A DNA stretch of 64,000 bases from Bacillus sp. B-jedd (GCF_000821085.1 NZ_CCXR01000001.1:1-64000); one strand, 5' to 3'; counted from the stretch's first letter, positions 48,207 through 57,401 are shown. The notes: generated from the sequence alone by a model not told the origin. Translations and numbers: made by a program.

Positions 48207-48247
48207 AAGGCAAGGGACAGTTCCATGAAACTTGTTTCTTGCCTTTT
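48207..48247 (+). terminator. Terminator of the ribosomal protein cluster
   Basis: AAGGCAAGGGAC pairs with GTTTCTTGCCTT (two G-T pairs) and is followed by TTTTT. Confidence 0.85.
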
Positions 48248-48252
48248 TTAAA

Positions 48253-48399
48253 AGAAAAGCGGAAGTGGCCGTTTAGCGCCGTATGGACTGGAGGGCTCCG
48301 ATCGAGATAAAGGAAACACGATGAACGAAGTGAATCGATGTTGACTTATCGTAAGGAGGAGACCGAAGTACACTAGGCGCTGGCCACTGGAGCTGGACA
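48253..48399 (+). repeat. Dispersed palindromic repeat, copy C
   Basis: Same plan as copy A. Outer helix AGTGGCC (48264) with GGCCACT (48382), 4-base bulge GTTT, inner helix AGCGCC (48275) with GGCGCT (48376). Interior GGAGGGCTCC and the 60-base block identical to copy A (48303-48362). It ends AGCTGGACA. Confidence 0.88.
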
Positions 48400-48401
48400 A
48401 T

Positions 48402-48522
48402 GAAAAGCGAAGGTGCCTGGTCAGCCCTGACAAGCGCTGGAGGGCCCGAAGGAGAAGTCGTTCTTTGACTTCACCTTCGGGACCGAAGCGACCTCGAGGG
48501 GCTAGGCACCGCAGCTGGACAC
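48402..48522 (+). repeat. Dispersed palindromic repeat, copy D
   Basis: Related by plan rather than by interior sequence. Outer helix GGTGCCT (48412) with AGGCACC (48504), 4-base bulge GGTC, inner helix AGCCC (48423) with GGGCT (48499). The interior is a long hairpin CCCGAAGG-A-GAAGTC / GACTTC-A-CCTTCGGG (about 48446-48481). It ends AGCTGGACA. Confidence 0.85.
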
Positions 48523-48558
48523 AAGAAAAGCGTAGGCGCCACGGCGCCAGCTTGACAG
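48523..48558 (+). repeat. Dispersed palindromic repeat, copy E (collapsed)
   Basis: Starts GAAAAGCGTAG and ends AGCTTGACA like the full copies, but the two helix arms meet as GGCGCC-AC-GGCGCC (48535-48548) with the interior deleted. Confidence 0.65.
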
Positions 48559-48712
48559 TTAAATAGGTAAACCGAACAAGCCAAAAAGAGCGTTACGATG
48601 GGCAGGAATATCGTTTTTCGATAACCGGCCAGCAGGATTAACACCATAGAGAATTCGGAGGATGGCAGTCTTCCGTTGTATCATCTGCCTTCCTTTCCTG
48701 TCCCGTCTAGCT
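48559..48712 (+). other. Gene-free spacer upstream of the ECF leader
   Basis: No gene seen. A hairpin GGCAG/CTGCC (about 48664-48689) precedes the three-way-junction structure. I could not identify a convincing promoter. Confidence 0.4.
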
Positions 48713-48797
48713 CATGCACCCCTCCCGTTTCTTACAAAGAAACCCTGTTTTCATCAGATTGGCAAATCTGTAGGGGGGCGGGGTGCAGGCTTTTTTT
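48713..48797 (+). promoter_or_regulatory. Candidate structured leader (three-way junction plus T-run) before ecfA1
   Basis: Closing helix TGCACCCC (48715-48722) with GGGGTGCA (48780-48787), continued by CCC/GGG. It encloses two perfect hairpins, GTTTCTT-ACA-AAGAAAC (48727-48743) and CAGATT-GGCA-AATCTG (48755-48770). Seven T follow at 48791-48797. This is either an elaborate terminator or a ligand- or protein-controlled terminator for the ECF genes 66 bases downstream. Confidence 0.55.
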
Positions 48798-48862
48798 GCA
48801 TTACAGGACTTTTATGAACGAGAAGAGAAGAGATAAGATGAGCCGAGGGGAGGATGGCGAGA

Positions 48863-49702
48863 ATGAAGAAAGAGATTATCAGTCTAGCTGATATTTCATT
48901 CCAATACGTTTCCAGTGACCGATATGCGGTCCAAAATGTCAGTTTCAATGTTTATGAAGGGGAATGGCTCGCAATCGTTGGCCATAATGGTTCAGGTAAA
49001 TCGACGCTTGCAAGGCTACTGAATGGCCTCCAATATCCTCAGCAGGGGACTATTCATATTGATGGCATTCCGCTAAATGAGAAGACAGTTTGGGATATCC
49101 GCAGAAAGCTGGGAATGGTTTTTCAAAATCCGGATAATCAATTCGTTGGCACAACTGTAAAAGATGATGTGGCTTTTGGTTTGGAAAACAACGGCATTCC
49201 GCAAGAGGAAATGGCCGTCAGGGTACCGGAAGCATTGGCGAAGGTTAAGATGGAAAAGTTTCTTAATCAAGAGCCGCACCATCTGTCCGGAGGGCAGAAA
49301 CAGCGAGTCGCGATTGCAGGCGTTCTGGCACTTAAGCCTTCTATCATCATTTTGGATGAAGCGACATCGATGCTCGACCCGCGAGGTAGGGAAGAGGTTC
49401 TTGAAACGGTGAGGCTGCTGAAGGAAGAAGCCTCTCTGACGGTGATCTCCATTACACATGACCTTGACGAGGCCGCGAAGGCGGACCGGATCATTGTCAT
49501 GAACAAGGGAAGGCTCTACCGGGAAGGAACACCAAATGAAATATTCGCTCTTGATGAAGAGCTTGTTTCATTGGGGCTCGATATTCCTTTTGCGGTCAAA
49601 ATGGGCAAGGCCTTGACGGAGAAGGGAATAAATCTTTCTAAACATTATTTGTCTGAAGAAGAGTTGGTGAGGGAACTATGGACATATCACTCAAAGATGT
49701 AG
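48863..49702 (+). CDS. ecfA1: Energy-coupling factor transporter ATPase EcfA1
   Basis: A 279-residue ABC ATPase (old names ybxA, cbiO). Walker [10 protein letters not shown] near residue 40, Q-loop FQNPDNQ, signature LSGGQKQR, Walker [14 protein letters not shown]. With EcfA2 and EcfT it powers several vitamin and metal S-components encoded elsewhere. Start ATG 48863, 9 bases after GGAGG; ATG 48854 is adjacent to the site. Overlaps ecfA2 by 25 bases. Confidence 0.95.
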   Translation: MKKEIISLADISFQYVSSDRYAVQNVSFNVYEGEWLAIVGHNGSGKSTLARLLNGLQYPQQGTIHIDGIPLNEKTVWDIRRKLGMVFQNPDNQFVGTTVKDDVAFGLENNGIPQEEMAVRVPEALAKVKMEKFLNQEPHHLSGGQKQRVAIAGVLALKPSIIILDEATSMLDPRGREEVLETVRLLKEEASLTVISITHDLDEAAKADRIIVMNKGRLYREGTPNEIFALDEELVSLGLDIPFAVKMGKALTEKGINLSKHYLSEEELVRELWTYHSKM

Positions 49703-50544
49703 GATATAAATACCAGGCGGGTACGCCTTTTGAAAGGGTGGCCGTCAGTGATGTCTCCATCGAAATCCCAACGGGCACTTACTTGGCGATTATAGGCCAT
49801 ACGGGATCAGGGAAATCGACCGTTCTTCAGCATTTGAATGGACTTCTGCAGCCCACATCGGGAAGCGTCACAATTGGCGGCAGGGAATTAAGGGCAGGAA
49901 AGAAAGAGAAAAACTTGAAGTCTGTCCGCCAAAAAGTCGGGATTGTCTTTCAGTTTCCGGAGCATCAGCTATTTGAGGAAACTGTTGAAAAGGATGTTAG
50001 CTTCGGGCCGATGAACTTCGGCGTGCCGGAAGAGGAAGCAAGGAAACGGGCGCGGATTGCCATTGGACAAGTCGGACTTGGGGAGGAAGTATTGCAAAAG
50101 TCCCCTTTTGATTTGTCAGGCGGCCAAATGCGCCGCGTCGCGATCGCAGGGGTCCTGGCAATGGAGCCTGAAGTGATAGTCCTTGATGAACCGACTGCGG
50201 GGCTTGACCCTCGTGGAAGGAAAGAAATCATGGACATGTTTTACGAGCTTCATAAAGAACAGGGACTCTCGACCGTTCTCGTGACACACAGCATGGAAGA
50301 CGCGGCCAGGTATGCGGATAAAATCGCGATTTTGCAGGAGGGCAGGACGGTTAAAACCGGCACTCCCGAAGAAATCTTCTCCAATCCGTCCGAGCTGGTC
50401 TCGCTTGGCCTGGATGTACCTGAAGCGGTCAGGTTCCAGCTGAAATGGGAAGAGAAGATGGGCGCCAGACTGGACAGGACATATTTGACGATTGAAGACT
50501 TGTCCGAGGCGATAGCCCGCTATAAAGGGGGTGGGCGGCCATGA
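49678..50544 (+). CDS. ecfA2: Energy-coupling factor transporter ATPase EcfA2
   Basis: A 288-residue ABC ATPase. Walker [31 protein letters not shown] and [13 protein letters not shown]. The ATPase pair forms a heterodimer under EcfT. Start inside the end of ecfA1; overlaps ecfT by 4 bases. Confidence 0.96.
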   Translation: MDISLKDVGYKYQAGTPFERVAVSDVSIEIPTGTYLAIIGHTGSGKSTVLQHLNGLLQPTSGSVTIGGRELRAGKKEKNLKSVRQKVGIVFQFPEHQLFEETVEKDVSFGPMNFGVPEEEARKRARIAIGQVGLGEEVLQKSPFDLSGGQMRRVAIAGVLAMEPEVIVLDEPTAGLDPRGRKEIMDMFYELHKEQGLSTVLVTHSMEDAARYADKIAILQEGRTVKTGTPEEIFSNPSELVSLGLDVPEAVRFQLKWEEKMGARLDRTYLTIEDLSEAIARYKGGGRP

Positions 50545-51338
50545 TGGAAAAGATGATATTCGGACGCTATGTCCCTGCGGATTCACTAATCCATAGAATG
50601 GACCCGCGCTCAAAGCTAATTCTCGTTTTTGCTTTCGTCTGTATTGTCTTTATCGCAAATAATATTTTCACCTATGCCCTGCTCGGTGTTTACACCTTTT
50701 ATCTGCTCAGCCTGTCACGGATTCCAATCCGATTTCTGTTGGAAGGACTTAAGCCCATTCTGTTTCTCGTCGTCTTTACCTTATTGCTCCACCTGTTCCT
50801 AACGAAGGAAGGCGATGTGGTCGTCGACCTCGGGTTTATGAAAATTTATGAAGAAGGAATTAGACAAGGGATTTTCATTTCGATGAGGTTCTTTTTCCTG
50901 ATTCTTGTCACTTCACTTCTGACATTGACAACAACGCCGATTGAGATTACCGACGGTCTTGAAATCCTTTTGAACCCATTAAAAAAGATAAAGTTTCCGG
51001 TGCACGAAATGGCGCTGATGATGTCGATTTCCCTCAGGTTCATTCCGACACTTATGCAGGAAACTGACAAAATTATGAAAGCCCAGAGTGCCAGGGGCGT
51101 TGAATTTGCCAGCGGACCGATTAAAGATCGTGTTAAAGCAATCATTCCATTATTAATTCCGTTGTTTGTCAGCTCGTTCAAGCGTGCTGAGGATCTTGCG
51201 ACCGCAATGGAGGCGCGCGGCTACCGGGGCGGTGAAGGGCGGACCCGTTTCCGACAGCTGCACTGGGGGACAGCCGACACCATACAGCTCGTCTTGCTAC
51301 TGGTGCTGGCTGTTGTTCTCGTATTCCTGCGGTCTTAA
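50541..51338 (+). CDS. ecfT: Energy-coupling factor transmembrane protein EcfT
   Basis: A 265-residue membrane protein with about six helices and a cytoplasmic coupling region holding the two Ala-Arg-Gly motifs (AQSARGVEF and AMEARGYRGG), which bind the ATPases. Completes the general ECF module with the overlapping ecfA genes. Confidence 0.95.
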   Translation: MMEKMIFGRYVPADSLIHRMDPRSKLILVFAFVCIVFIANNIFTYALLGVYTFYLLSLSRIPIRFLLEGLKPILFLVVFTLLLHLFLTKEGDVVVDLGFMKIYEEGIRQGIFISMRFFFLILVTSLLTLTTTPIEITDGLEILLNPLKKIKFPVHEMALMMSISLRFIPTLMQETDKIMKAQSARGVEFASGPIKDRVKAIIPLLIPLFVSSFKRAEDLATAMEARGYRGGEGRTRFRQLHWGTADTIQLVLLLVLAVVLVFLRS

Positions 51339-51349
51339 GGGAGGATATC

Positions 51350-52105
51350 ATGCAACGGTATAAATGTATTATTTCGTATGATGGGACAGGTTTTGCCGGC
51401 TATCAGGTCCAGCCTGGCAAGCGGACGGTCCAGGGCGAGTTGGAAGCGGTCCTGTCCAAGCTTCATAAAGGAACGCAGGTCAAAGTGACCGCTTCAGGCC
51501 GGACCGATTCTGGCGTCCATGCAAGGGGCCAGGTCATCCACTTCGATTCGCCGCTTTCTATACCTGAAGAGCGGTGGCCAATTGCTTTGAACTCAATGCT
51601 CAGCGGGGAAATATCGATTCTATCCGTCGAGAAGGCGAACAGTGGCTTCCATGCCAGATTCGATGCAGCGGGAAAGGAGTATCGCTACATCCTTTATTTA
51701 GGCAAAAACCGGGACCCGTTTATGCGGAATTACGCCTTCCATTATCCCTACCCGCTTGGTCTTAAGGCAATGGAAGAAGCGGCAGGCTATTTGTCCGGGA
51801 CTCATGACTTCTCCAGCTTTTGCGCATCGGGAACTGAAGTGATCGATAAGGTCAGGACGATCGAGGAAATTTCTTTTGCAAAAATAGAAGAAACCCTTGA
51901 ACTGAGGTTCAAGGGAACTGGATTTTTATACAATATGGTCAGAATCCTGACAGGTACACTCATCGAGGTTGGGGCGGGGGCAAGAAAGGCTGGAGAAATC
52001 CCTGGCCTGATCCTTGCCAGGGATAGGACACTTGCGGGCAAAACCGCACCGGCCCACGGTTTGTATTTATGGGAAGTATTTTATGGAGATACCGAAAAAA
52101 AGTAA
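51350..52105 (+). CDS. truA: tRNA pseudouridine(38-40) synthase
   Basis: A 251-residue TruA. Catalytic Asp in GRTDSGVHARGQV and the family segments YDGTGFAGYQVQPGKRTVQ and FLYNMVRILTGTL. Start 11 bases after ecfT, GGGAGG upstream. Confidence 0.96.
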   Translation: MQRYKCIISYDGTGFAGYQVQPGKRTVQGELEAVLSKLHKGTQVKVTASGRTDSGVHARGQVIHFDSPLSIPEERWPIALNSMLSGEISILSVEKANSGFHARFDAAGKEYRYILYLGKNRDPFMRNYAFHYPYPLGLKAMEEAAGYLSGTHDFSSFCASGTEVIDKVRTIEEISFAKIEETLELRFKGTGFLYNMVRILTGTLIEVGAGARKAGEIPGLILARDRTLAGKTAPAHGLYLWEVFYGDTEKK

Positions 52106-52135
52106 AAACAACTAAACCTGGTGTACAATATTTTC

Positions 52136-52164
52136 TTGACATTGGGGCTCTAAGCATTTAATAT
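52136..52164 (+). promoter_or_regulatory. SigA promoter of rplM-rpsI
   Basis: Perfect TTGACA (52136-52141), 17-base spacer, TAATAT (52159-52164). Confidence 0.82.
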
Positions 52165-52169
52165 ATCAT

Positions 52170-52348
52170 ATGTGTGTATTTTAATCCCACGATAAAGCCC
52201 CGGAAAGTCTTCATCGTGATTAGAAATATATGAACATGACCTTGACACGCGCAGAGAAAAGCCCAGGACCGCTCCCGGAACAGAGTGAGTCCCCAGAGCC
52301 GAATGATGCGCGAACTAACTTTTTTTGATCTAACTAGGAGGGAAACCC
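52170..52348 (+). promoter_or_regulatory. rplM (L13) leader
   Basis: About 180 bases of leader. CGCGCA (about 52247) pairs with TGCGCG (about 52307), enclosing a GGAC/GTCC stem, and a run of seven T follows shortly after (52320-52326). Firmicutes rplM genes often have an autoregulatory L13 leader; I assign it by position and structure, not by a motif match. Confidence 0.5.
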
Positions 52349-52786
52349 ATGCGTACAACGTTTATGGCGAATGCCAATACTATCGAGCGTAAATGGTACG
52401 TAGTTGATGCTGAAGGCAAAACTCTTGGACGCCTTGCTTCCGAGGTTGCAGCAATTCTACGTGGAAAAAATAAACCAACATTCACACCGCATGTTGACAC
52501 TGGTGACAATGTCATCATCTTGAATGCATCTAAAGTAACTCTTACAGGCAACAAGCTGCATGACAAGATTTACTACCGCCACACCAACCACCCAGGCGGC
52601 CTTAAGCAAAGGACTGCACTTGAAATGCGCACGAACTATGCTGAGAAAATGATCGAGCTTGCGATTAAAGGCATGCTTCCAAAGAATTCTCTTGGCCGTC
52701 AAATGTTCAAAAAGCTGCACGTTTATGCAGGCAGCGAGCATCCGCATCAAGCACAAAAACCAGAAGTTTACGAACTTCGCGGATAA
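52349..52786 (+). CDS. rplM: 50S ribosomal protein L13
   Basis: A 145-residue L13, same length and ends as B. subtilis ([16 protein letters not shown] to PEVYELRG). AGGAGGG upstream. Forms an operon with rpsI. Confidence 0.98.
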   Translation: MRTTFMANANTIERKWYVVDAEGKTLGRLASEVAAILRGKNKPTFTPHVDTGDNVIILNASKVTLTGNKLHDKIYYRHTNHPGGLKQRTALEMRTNYAEKMIELAIKGMLPKNSLGRQMFKKLHVYAGSEHPHQAQKPEVYELRG

Positions 52787-52804
52787 TAAAGGGAGGGTAT
52801 TAAC

Positions 52805-53197
52805 TTGGCACAAGTTCAATATATCGGCACAGGCCGTCGTAAAAGCTCCGTTGCCCGCGTACGTCTCGTACCAGGCAATGGCCAAATTCTAATCAATGAT
52901 CGTGACATCACTAACTACATTCCATTCGAAGCTCTTCGTGAAGTAGTTAAGCAACCACTTAATGCTACTGAAACTCTTGGCAGCTACAACATCCTTGTAA
53001 ACGTTAAGGGTGGCGGCTACACTGGCCAAGCTGGCGCTATCCGCCACGGCATTGCCCGCGCATTGCTGCAAGCTGATCCAGAATTCCGTCCAACTCTGAA
53101 GCGCGCAGGCCTTCTGACTCGTGACGCACGTATGAAAGAGCGTAAGAAATACGGTCTTAAAGGCGCTCGTCGTGCTCCTCAGTTCTCGAAGCGTTAA
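52805..53197 (+). CDS. rpsI: 30S ribosomal protein S9
   Basis: A 130-residue S9 with the C-terminal tail APQFSKR that reaches P-site tRNA. Start is TTG 52805 after GGGAGGG. Confidence 0.98.
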   Translation: MAQVQYIGTGRRKSSVARVRLVPGNGQILINDRDITNYIPFEALREVVKQPLNATETLGSYNILVNVKGGGYTGQAGAIRHGIARALLQADPEFRPTLKRAGLLTRDARMKERKKYGLKGARRAPQFSKR

Positions 53198-53210
53198 TTT
53201 ATCAACATTT

Positions 53211-53246
53211 AAAGGCTCTTTTCACTTTTGTGGAAAGGGTCTTTTT
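53211..53246 (+). terminator. Terminator after rpsI
   Basis: AAGGCTCTTTTCAC with GTGGAAAGGGTCTT form a long wobble-containing stem followed by TTTTTG. Confidence 0.8.
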
Positions 53247-53374
53247 GTTTGTATGACACTTTTATGGGTGGGGGATGGTTCTATCTAGATTAAGTGTTAG
53301 CTAAATGCTTTTCCGCTTTTTTAGATTAAATGATATAATTGTTTTCATGTAAAAATTTTACTAAAGGATAAGGT

Positions 53375-54619
53375 ATGATGAAAAATATTTGGAGAAAGTA
53401 TCAAGAAATTCCGTTCGTTTTAAAGATGGCTGTAGGTTTCTTGTTAGGGATTATAGTCGGGCTGACATTTAAAACAGATGCGGAAGTATTAAAGCCTTTT
53501 GGGACGATCCTCATCCGCCTCTTGAGTCTGATCGCCGTACCGGTAATCTTCCTGACAGTTGTGCAGGCAGTCAATCAAATGAGTATCACGCAGCTGGGCA
53601 GAATTGGGTGGAAATTGATTCTCTATTATGCAGCAACAACCGCCGCGGCTGTCTTGATTGGTCTTGGTTTAGCATTATGGTTTAATCCGGGAGCACAGTT
53701 AACTTTACCGAACATCCATGTAGAAAAGCCGGAAACGCCGCATTTTGCGGATATAATTCTGCAAATTATTCCGGATAATATGTTCCAAGCCTTTGCGGCT
53801 GGAGACACAATGGCCATTATGTTCCTTGCGGTAATTGTAGGCTTGGCTATTTCCTCAATGAAATTTTCAACTGATCAGAAAATGCAGGAATATGGAAACC
53901 TTCTTGATCGGTTTTTTACAGCATTTAATGAAATGTTATATAAGATTTTAAAAGGGGTCCTGGCTTACACGCCAATCGGTGTTTTTGCAATAGGTGCCAA
54001 TGCCTTTGGTCATCAGGGCTGGGGGGCGCTATATTCCCTTCTTACGTTTATTGGTGTCTTTTATCTAGGTATTTTCTTGCTTTGGACAGTGGTCTATTCC
54101 GGCTTTTTGAAGTTAAGCGGTACACCTGTACTTAATTTCTTCAAACAAACAAAAGAGGCGTATACAACGGCATTTTTCACATCCAGCAGTATTGCATCGC
54201 TGCCTATAGCGATTAATGCAGCAAAAAAAGCGGGAATTTCAGAAAGAACAGCGAATTTTGCATTACCTCTAGGGGCGATTTTTAACTCGGATGGTGGCGC
54301 ATTGCGAATGGGGGTTTCGATTGTATTCGCAGCCAATGTTACTAATTTCCAGCTATCACTATCTGACTTTTTTATCATTATCCTTATTGGTACGCTCCTA
54401 TCGATCGGGACAGCAGGAGTTCCTGCGGCAGGGTTAGTTACATTATCAGCGGTTCTGACAATGTTTGGGTTGCCGTTAGAGATTGTTGCGCTGATTGCAG
54501 GTGTCGATGCGATTATTGGAATGGGCGGAACAGCCTCAAATGTTATTGGTGATATAGTAGGTGCCGCAGTTGTTGACAGGTCGGAACAAAAGCAAGTCCA
54601 GACCTCGCCGGCCCATTAA
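53375..54619 (+). CDS. Dicarboxylate/amino acid:cation symporter (DAACS family)
   Basis: A 414-residue membrane transporter with about eight helices and two re-entrant hairpins. The serine-rich hairpin (FTSSSIASLPIA) and the ion-binding region (GAIFNSDGGALRMG, then GVPAAG and GMGGTASNVIGD) match glutamate/aspartate/C4-dicarboxylate carriers; GAIFNSDGGA departs from the common GATINMDG form, so the substrate is uncertain. A TATAAT at 53334 has a weak -35. It stands alone between its own promoter region and terminator, in a place where B. subtilis has ybaJ, and looks like an insertion. Confidence 0.88.
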   Translation: MMKNIWRKYQEIPFVLKMAVGFLLGIIVGLTFKTDAEVLKPFGTILIRLLSLIAVPVIFLTVVQAVNQMSITQLGRIGWKLILYYAATTAAAVLIGLGLALWFNPGAQLTLPNIHVEKPETPHFADIILQIIPDNMFQAFAAGDTMAIMFLAVIVGLAISSMKFSTDQKMQEYGNLLDRFFTAFNEMLYKILKGVLAYTPIGVFAIGANAFGHQGWGALYSLLTFIGVFYLGIFLLWTVVYSGFLKLSGTPVLNFFKQTKEAYTTAFFTSSSIASLPIAINAAKKAGISERTANFALPLGAIFNSDGGALRMGVSIVFAANVTNFQLSLSDFFIIILIGTLLSIGTAGVPAAGLVTLSAVLTMFGLPLEIVALIAGVDAIIGMGGTASNVIGDIVGAAVVDRSEQKQVQTSPAH

Positions 54620-54639
54620 GAATACTAGTTGTGATTTTC

Positions 54640-54698
54640 GGGTGGTTTCCCCTGCTTTGGTTAAATTCTGCCGGAGGGGATTCCACCCTGTTTTTTTT
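54640..54698 (+). terminator. Terminator of the symporter gene
   Basis: GGGTGG...TTCCCCT pairs with AGGGGATTCCACCC, followed by eight T. Confidence 0.85.
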
Positions 54699-54932
54699 AT
54701 CCTTCCCAAAATGCCTTGCTGTCTTAAATTAGCATAGGCTCTAAATTGACTAATCTGCTTTTATAAGTATTACCGAGTCCTTTATCAAACCCTGAATAAA
54801 TTTAAATTGCCTTAGGCGGTTGGCAGCAGTCTCATCTTTCTAATTGATTGTAAAACTGGAAAAGGATTCAGAGAAGGAATCTGTATTCTCCCCGCATTGC
54901 AGTTAAAGACTAGCTGTAAGAGGTGAAAGCAA
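54699..54932 (+). other. Gene-free stretch upstream of ybaK
   Basis: About 230 AT-rich bases with no gene. I see no convincing promoter or structure; GTAAGAGGTGAAA is the ybaK binding site. Confidence 0.4.
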
Positions 54933-55376
54933 GTGAATGTCATTACAACCTTTACAGAAAAAAGGCGCGCGAAACAGATTAAATATGAACGTTCGGTCCT
55001 TAAGGACATTTCGATAACTGAATTGAAGAAAAAAGTTCAGGAGTACTTTGGCTCCGTCAGGCTTGCAAGCGGTCTTTTTCAAAATTCCGGCATCCAGGAG
55101 GCTTGCTATGATGTGGCGCTTGAAGCATTTTTGCTCGGAGCGAATTTTAGCAAGTTTAGCTTTGCCGGAGAGAAGCTTGAAATGATTTTAAGCCGCTGTG
55201 AGGCTGAGGAGACCCATTTAATAGATACCTTATACAACTTTCTCCTGTATTGGGGAGCTGGAGATGAAGGGATCTATAGTGAATCCCTGTATCTGTCTTG
55301 TGAGCAGTATGTCCGGGCATGGTGGATGGACGGATATGAAAAAGCTCGGCGCCGCCAAAAACTCCGCCTGCACTAA
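54933..55376 (+). CDS. ybaK: Conserved Bacillus protein YbaK (DUF2521-type)
   Basis: A 147-residue, mostly helical soluble protein without signal or membrane segment. Identified by its position between rpsI and cwlD and by the Bacillus-specific family; function unknown. The N terminus is rich in Lys/Arg and the C terminus ends in ARRRQKLRLH. Start is GTG after AGAGGTGAAAG. Confidence 0.7.
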   Translation: MNVITTFTEKRRAKQIKYERSVLKDISITELKKKVQEYFGSVRLASGLFQNSGIQEACYDVALEAFLLGANFSKFSFAGEKLEMILSRCEAEETHLIDTLYNFLLYWGAGDEGIYSESLYLSCEQYVRAWWMDGYEKARRRQKLRLH

Positions 55377-55475
55377 AATAAGTCCCAAATGCACTCCCGC
55401 AAGGCAACCTGTGTTCTAAAATCCTTTTACGAGCCATATAGTGAAAGGGAAAAGGACGGGCAGGGGGCTGAGGTA

Positions 55476-56174
55476 GTGTCGAAACGAAGATTGAAACGGA
55501 CTGTTTTTGCAGCGGCTCTTATTATGTTATTCATTATTATCCAATATGACTTTTCCGAAAATCACTCCTGGAACACATGGAGTTTGCCCCTATCCGGGAA
55601 GGTGATTCTTCTGGACCCCGGCCATGGCGGTGCTGATGGCGGGGCAGGGGTGCGGCCGACTCAGGAGAAAGATATTGCTTTGAATATTTCCTTAAAGCTG
55701 CGTGATTTCCTCCAGCAGCAGGGAGCAATAGTCATCATGACCCGGGAAACCGATAAAGATTTGGCACCGGTCGATATGAAAGGCCTTAGTCGCAGAAAGA
55801 CTGCAGATTTGAAGGAAAGGCTAAAAATGATAAATGAATCGGATGCAGACCTCTTTGTTAGCGTCCACTTGAATGCCATTCCTTCTCCCCGCTGGAGCGG
55901 TGCGCAGACCTTTTATAGCACACATTACAAGGAAAATAAAAAAGCCGCAAAGCTGGTTCAGAAAGAGCTGAGGGTCAACCTTGAAAATACAACAAGAGAA
56001 GCGAAGCCGCTGAACAGTGTATACATTCTTCGCAATGCCGAGAAGCCGGGTGTTTTAGTCGAAGTAGGGTTCCTTTCCAATCCAGCCGAAAAGGAAAACC
56101 TGGAGCGCGACTCCTATCAGGAAATGGTCGCGGCTTCAATATATAAAGGAATAATTAGATATTTCACAGATTAA
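55476..56174 (+). CDS. cwlD: N-acetylmuramoyl-L-alanine amidase CwlD
   Basis: A 232-residue Amidase_3 zinc enzyme. An N-terminal membrane anchor is followed by LDPGHGGADGG (zinc His), SVHLNAIPSPRWSGAQTFY (second His) and the catalytic Glu in VLVEVGFLSNP. In Bacillus CwlD with PdaA makes muramic-delta-lactam in spore cortex. Start GTG 55476 (MSKRRLKRTVF) with GGGGG 8 bases upstream; the longer frame to 55389 has no site. Confidence 0.93.
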   Translation: MSKRRLKRTVFAAALIMLFIIIQYDFSENHSWNTWSLPLSGKVILLDPGHGGADGGAGVRPTQEKDIALNISLKLRDFLQQQGAIVIMTRETDKDLAPVDMKGLSRRKTADLKERLKMINESDADLFVSVHLNAIPSPRWSGAQTFYSTHYKENKKAAKLVQKELRVNLENTTREAKPLNSVYILRNAEKPGVLVEVGFLSNPAEKENLERDSYQEMVAASIYKGIIRYFTD

Positions 56175-56175
56175 C

Positions 56176-56206
56176 AAAGAGGGTGCGCTTGCATCCTCTT
56201 TATTTG
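56176..56206 (+). terminator. Terminator after cwlD
   Basis: AAAGAGGGTGC pairs with GCATCCTCTTT (one G-T, GCTT loop) followed by TATTTG. Confidence 0.75.
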
Positions 56207-56245
56207 CGCAAGAGATTTTAAAAAACTGTGAAGGGTGTGCGCCAG

Positions 56246-56276
56246 TTAACAGCCTGTCCATACCGTATGCTATAAT
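56246..56276 (+). promoter_or_regulatory. Candidate promoter of salA
   Basis: TTAACA (56246-56251) and TATAAT (56271-56276) with a 19-base spacer, 62 bases before the start codon. Confidence 0.5.
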
Positions 56277-56337
56277 ATAAAGACATGCCATGCTTTCAAA
56301 GGCAGTTAAAACCAAAACAATAAGGCAGGTGCTCTAG

Positions 56338-57396
56338 GTGATTACAGAGGCTATTGTACGGGAAACGTTAAGCGGTTTACAGGAGCCATTTTTACATAAA
56401 TCGCTGGGTGAACTGAATGCAATTGAAGAAATAAAAGTGAAGGAAGAAAAGAACCACGTCAGTGTCAAAATTGCGATTGCCAAGACGGGAACTCCCGAAC
56501 AGCTGCAGCTTCAGGGCGAAATTGTCAACGCTTTAAAAAGCCGCGGCGCCGCCTCAGTCGGTCTTCGCTTCAGTGAACTTCCCGAGGAAGTCCTTGCTGA
56601 GCACCGCGCGGCAATGGCGGAATCCGGAGGACAAGGATTGCTGTCCCCAGGCAGCAAAACGACCTTTATCGCGATTGCGAGCGGTAAGGGCGGAGTAGGG
56701 AAATCAACGGTTTCAGTTAATCTGGCTGTTTCGCTGGCCCGCCTCGGCAAAAAAGTCGGCCTGATCGATGCCGATATATACGGGTTCAGTGTTCCGGATA
56801 TGATGGGTATCACCGAGCGTCCGGCAGTTAAAAACGATAAAATCCTTCCGGTCGAGCGTTTTGGCGTAAAGGTCATCTCTATGGGCTTTTTTGTAGAAGA
56901 CAACTCGCCGATTATCTGGCGCGGCCCAATGCTTGGCAAAATGCTGAACAGCTTTTTTGAAGAAGTGAATTGGGGCGAACTCGACTACCTTCTGCTCGAC
57001 TTGCCTCCAGGAACAGGGGATGTGGCGCTTGATGTTCACACTATGCTTCCTTCATGCAAGGAAATCATTGTGACAACGCCTCATCCGACAGCTGCTTTTG
57101 TTGCGGCGAGAGCTGGTGCAATGGCTCTCAAAACAGAACATGAAATCCTGGGCGTTATTGAAAATATGGCTTATTTTGAGAGCAAGCTTACAGCGGAACG
57201 CGAATATATCTTCGGTCAGGGCGGCGGCCAGCGGCTTGCTGAGGCATTGAATACTGAAGTGATCGGCCAGCTACCATTGGGGCAGCCGGATTGGGATGAG
57301 AATGACTTTGCGCCTTCCATCTATCAGGAAGAAGAAAAACTGGGCGGAATTTACCTCCAGATTGCCGACAAGGTTATCGGCATGCTGGAAAAATAA
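56338..57396 (+). CDS. salA: Mrp/ApbC-family P-loop ATPase SalA
   Basis: A 352-residue protein with an N-terminal DUF59/MIP18-like domain (residues 1-90) and a ParA/MinD-type ATPase domain with deviant Walker A GKGGVGKST near residue 116 and DLPPGTGD. B. subtilis SalA represses scoC and so raises protease expression; relatives carry Fe-S clusters. The CxxC typical of many Mrp scaffolds is not evident. Start is GTG 56338. Confidence 0.9.
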   Translation: MITEAIVRETLSGLQEPFLHKSLGELNAIEEIKVKEEKNHVSVKIAIAKTGTPEQLQLQGEIVNALKSRGAASVGLRFSELPEEVLAEHRAAMAESGGQGLLSPGSKTTFIAIASGKGGVGKSTVSVNLAVSLARLGKKVGLIDADIYGFSVPDMMGITERPAVKNDKILPVERFGVKVISMGFFVEDNSPIIWRGPMLGKMLNSFFEEVNWGELDYLLLDLPPGTGDVALDVHTMLPSCKEIIVTTPHPTAAFVAARAGAMALKTEHEILGVIENMAYFESKLTAEREYIFGQGGGQRLAEALNTEVIGQLPLGQPDWDENDFAPSIYQEEEKLGGIYLQIADKVIGMLEK

Positions 57397-57401
57397 TGAA
57401 G

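Noticed and set aside
48205..48562. Open frames in the rplQ-ecfA1 gap (about 60-70 codons)
   Set aside because: They cover structured repeats or terminators, have no binding sites and show no protein-like composition.
49073..49459. Long antisense ORFs within clpC, rpoB, rpoC, yacL and ecfA1
   Set aside because: They mirror high-GC third positions of real genes on the other strand and have no start context or known domains.
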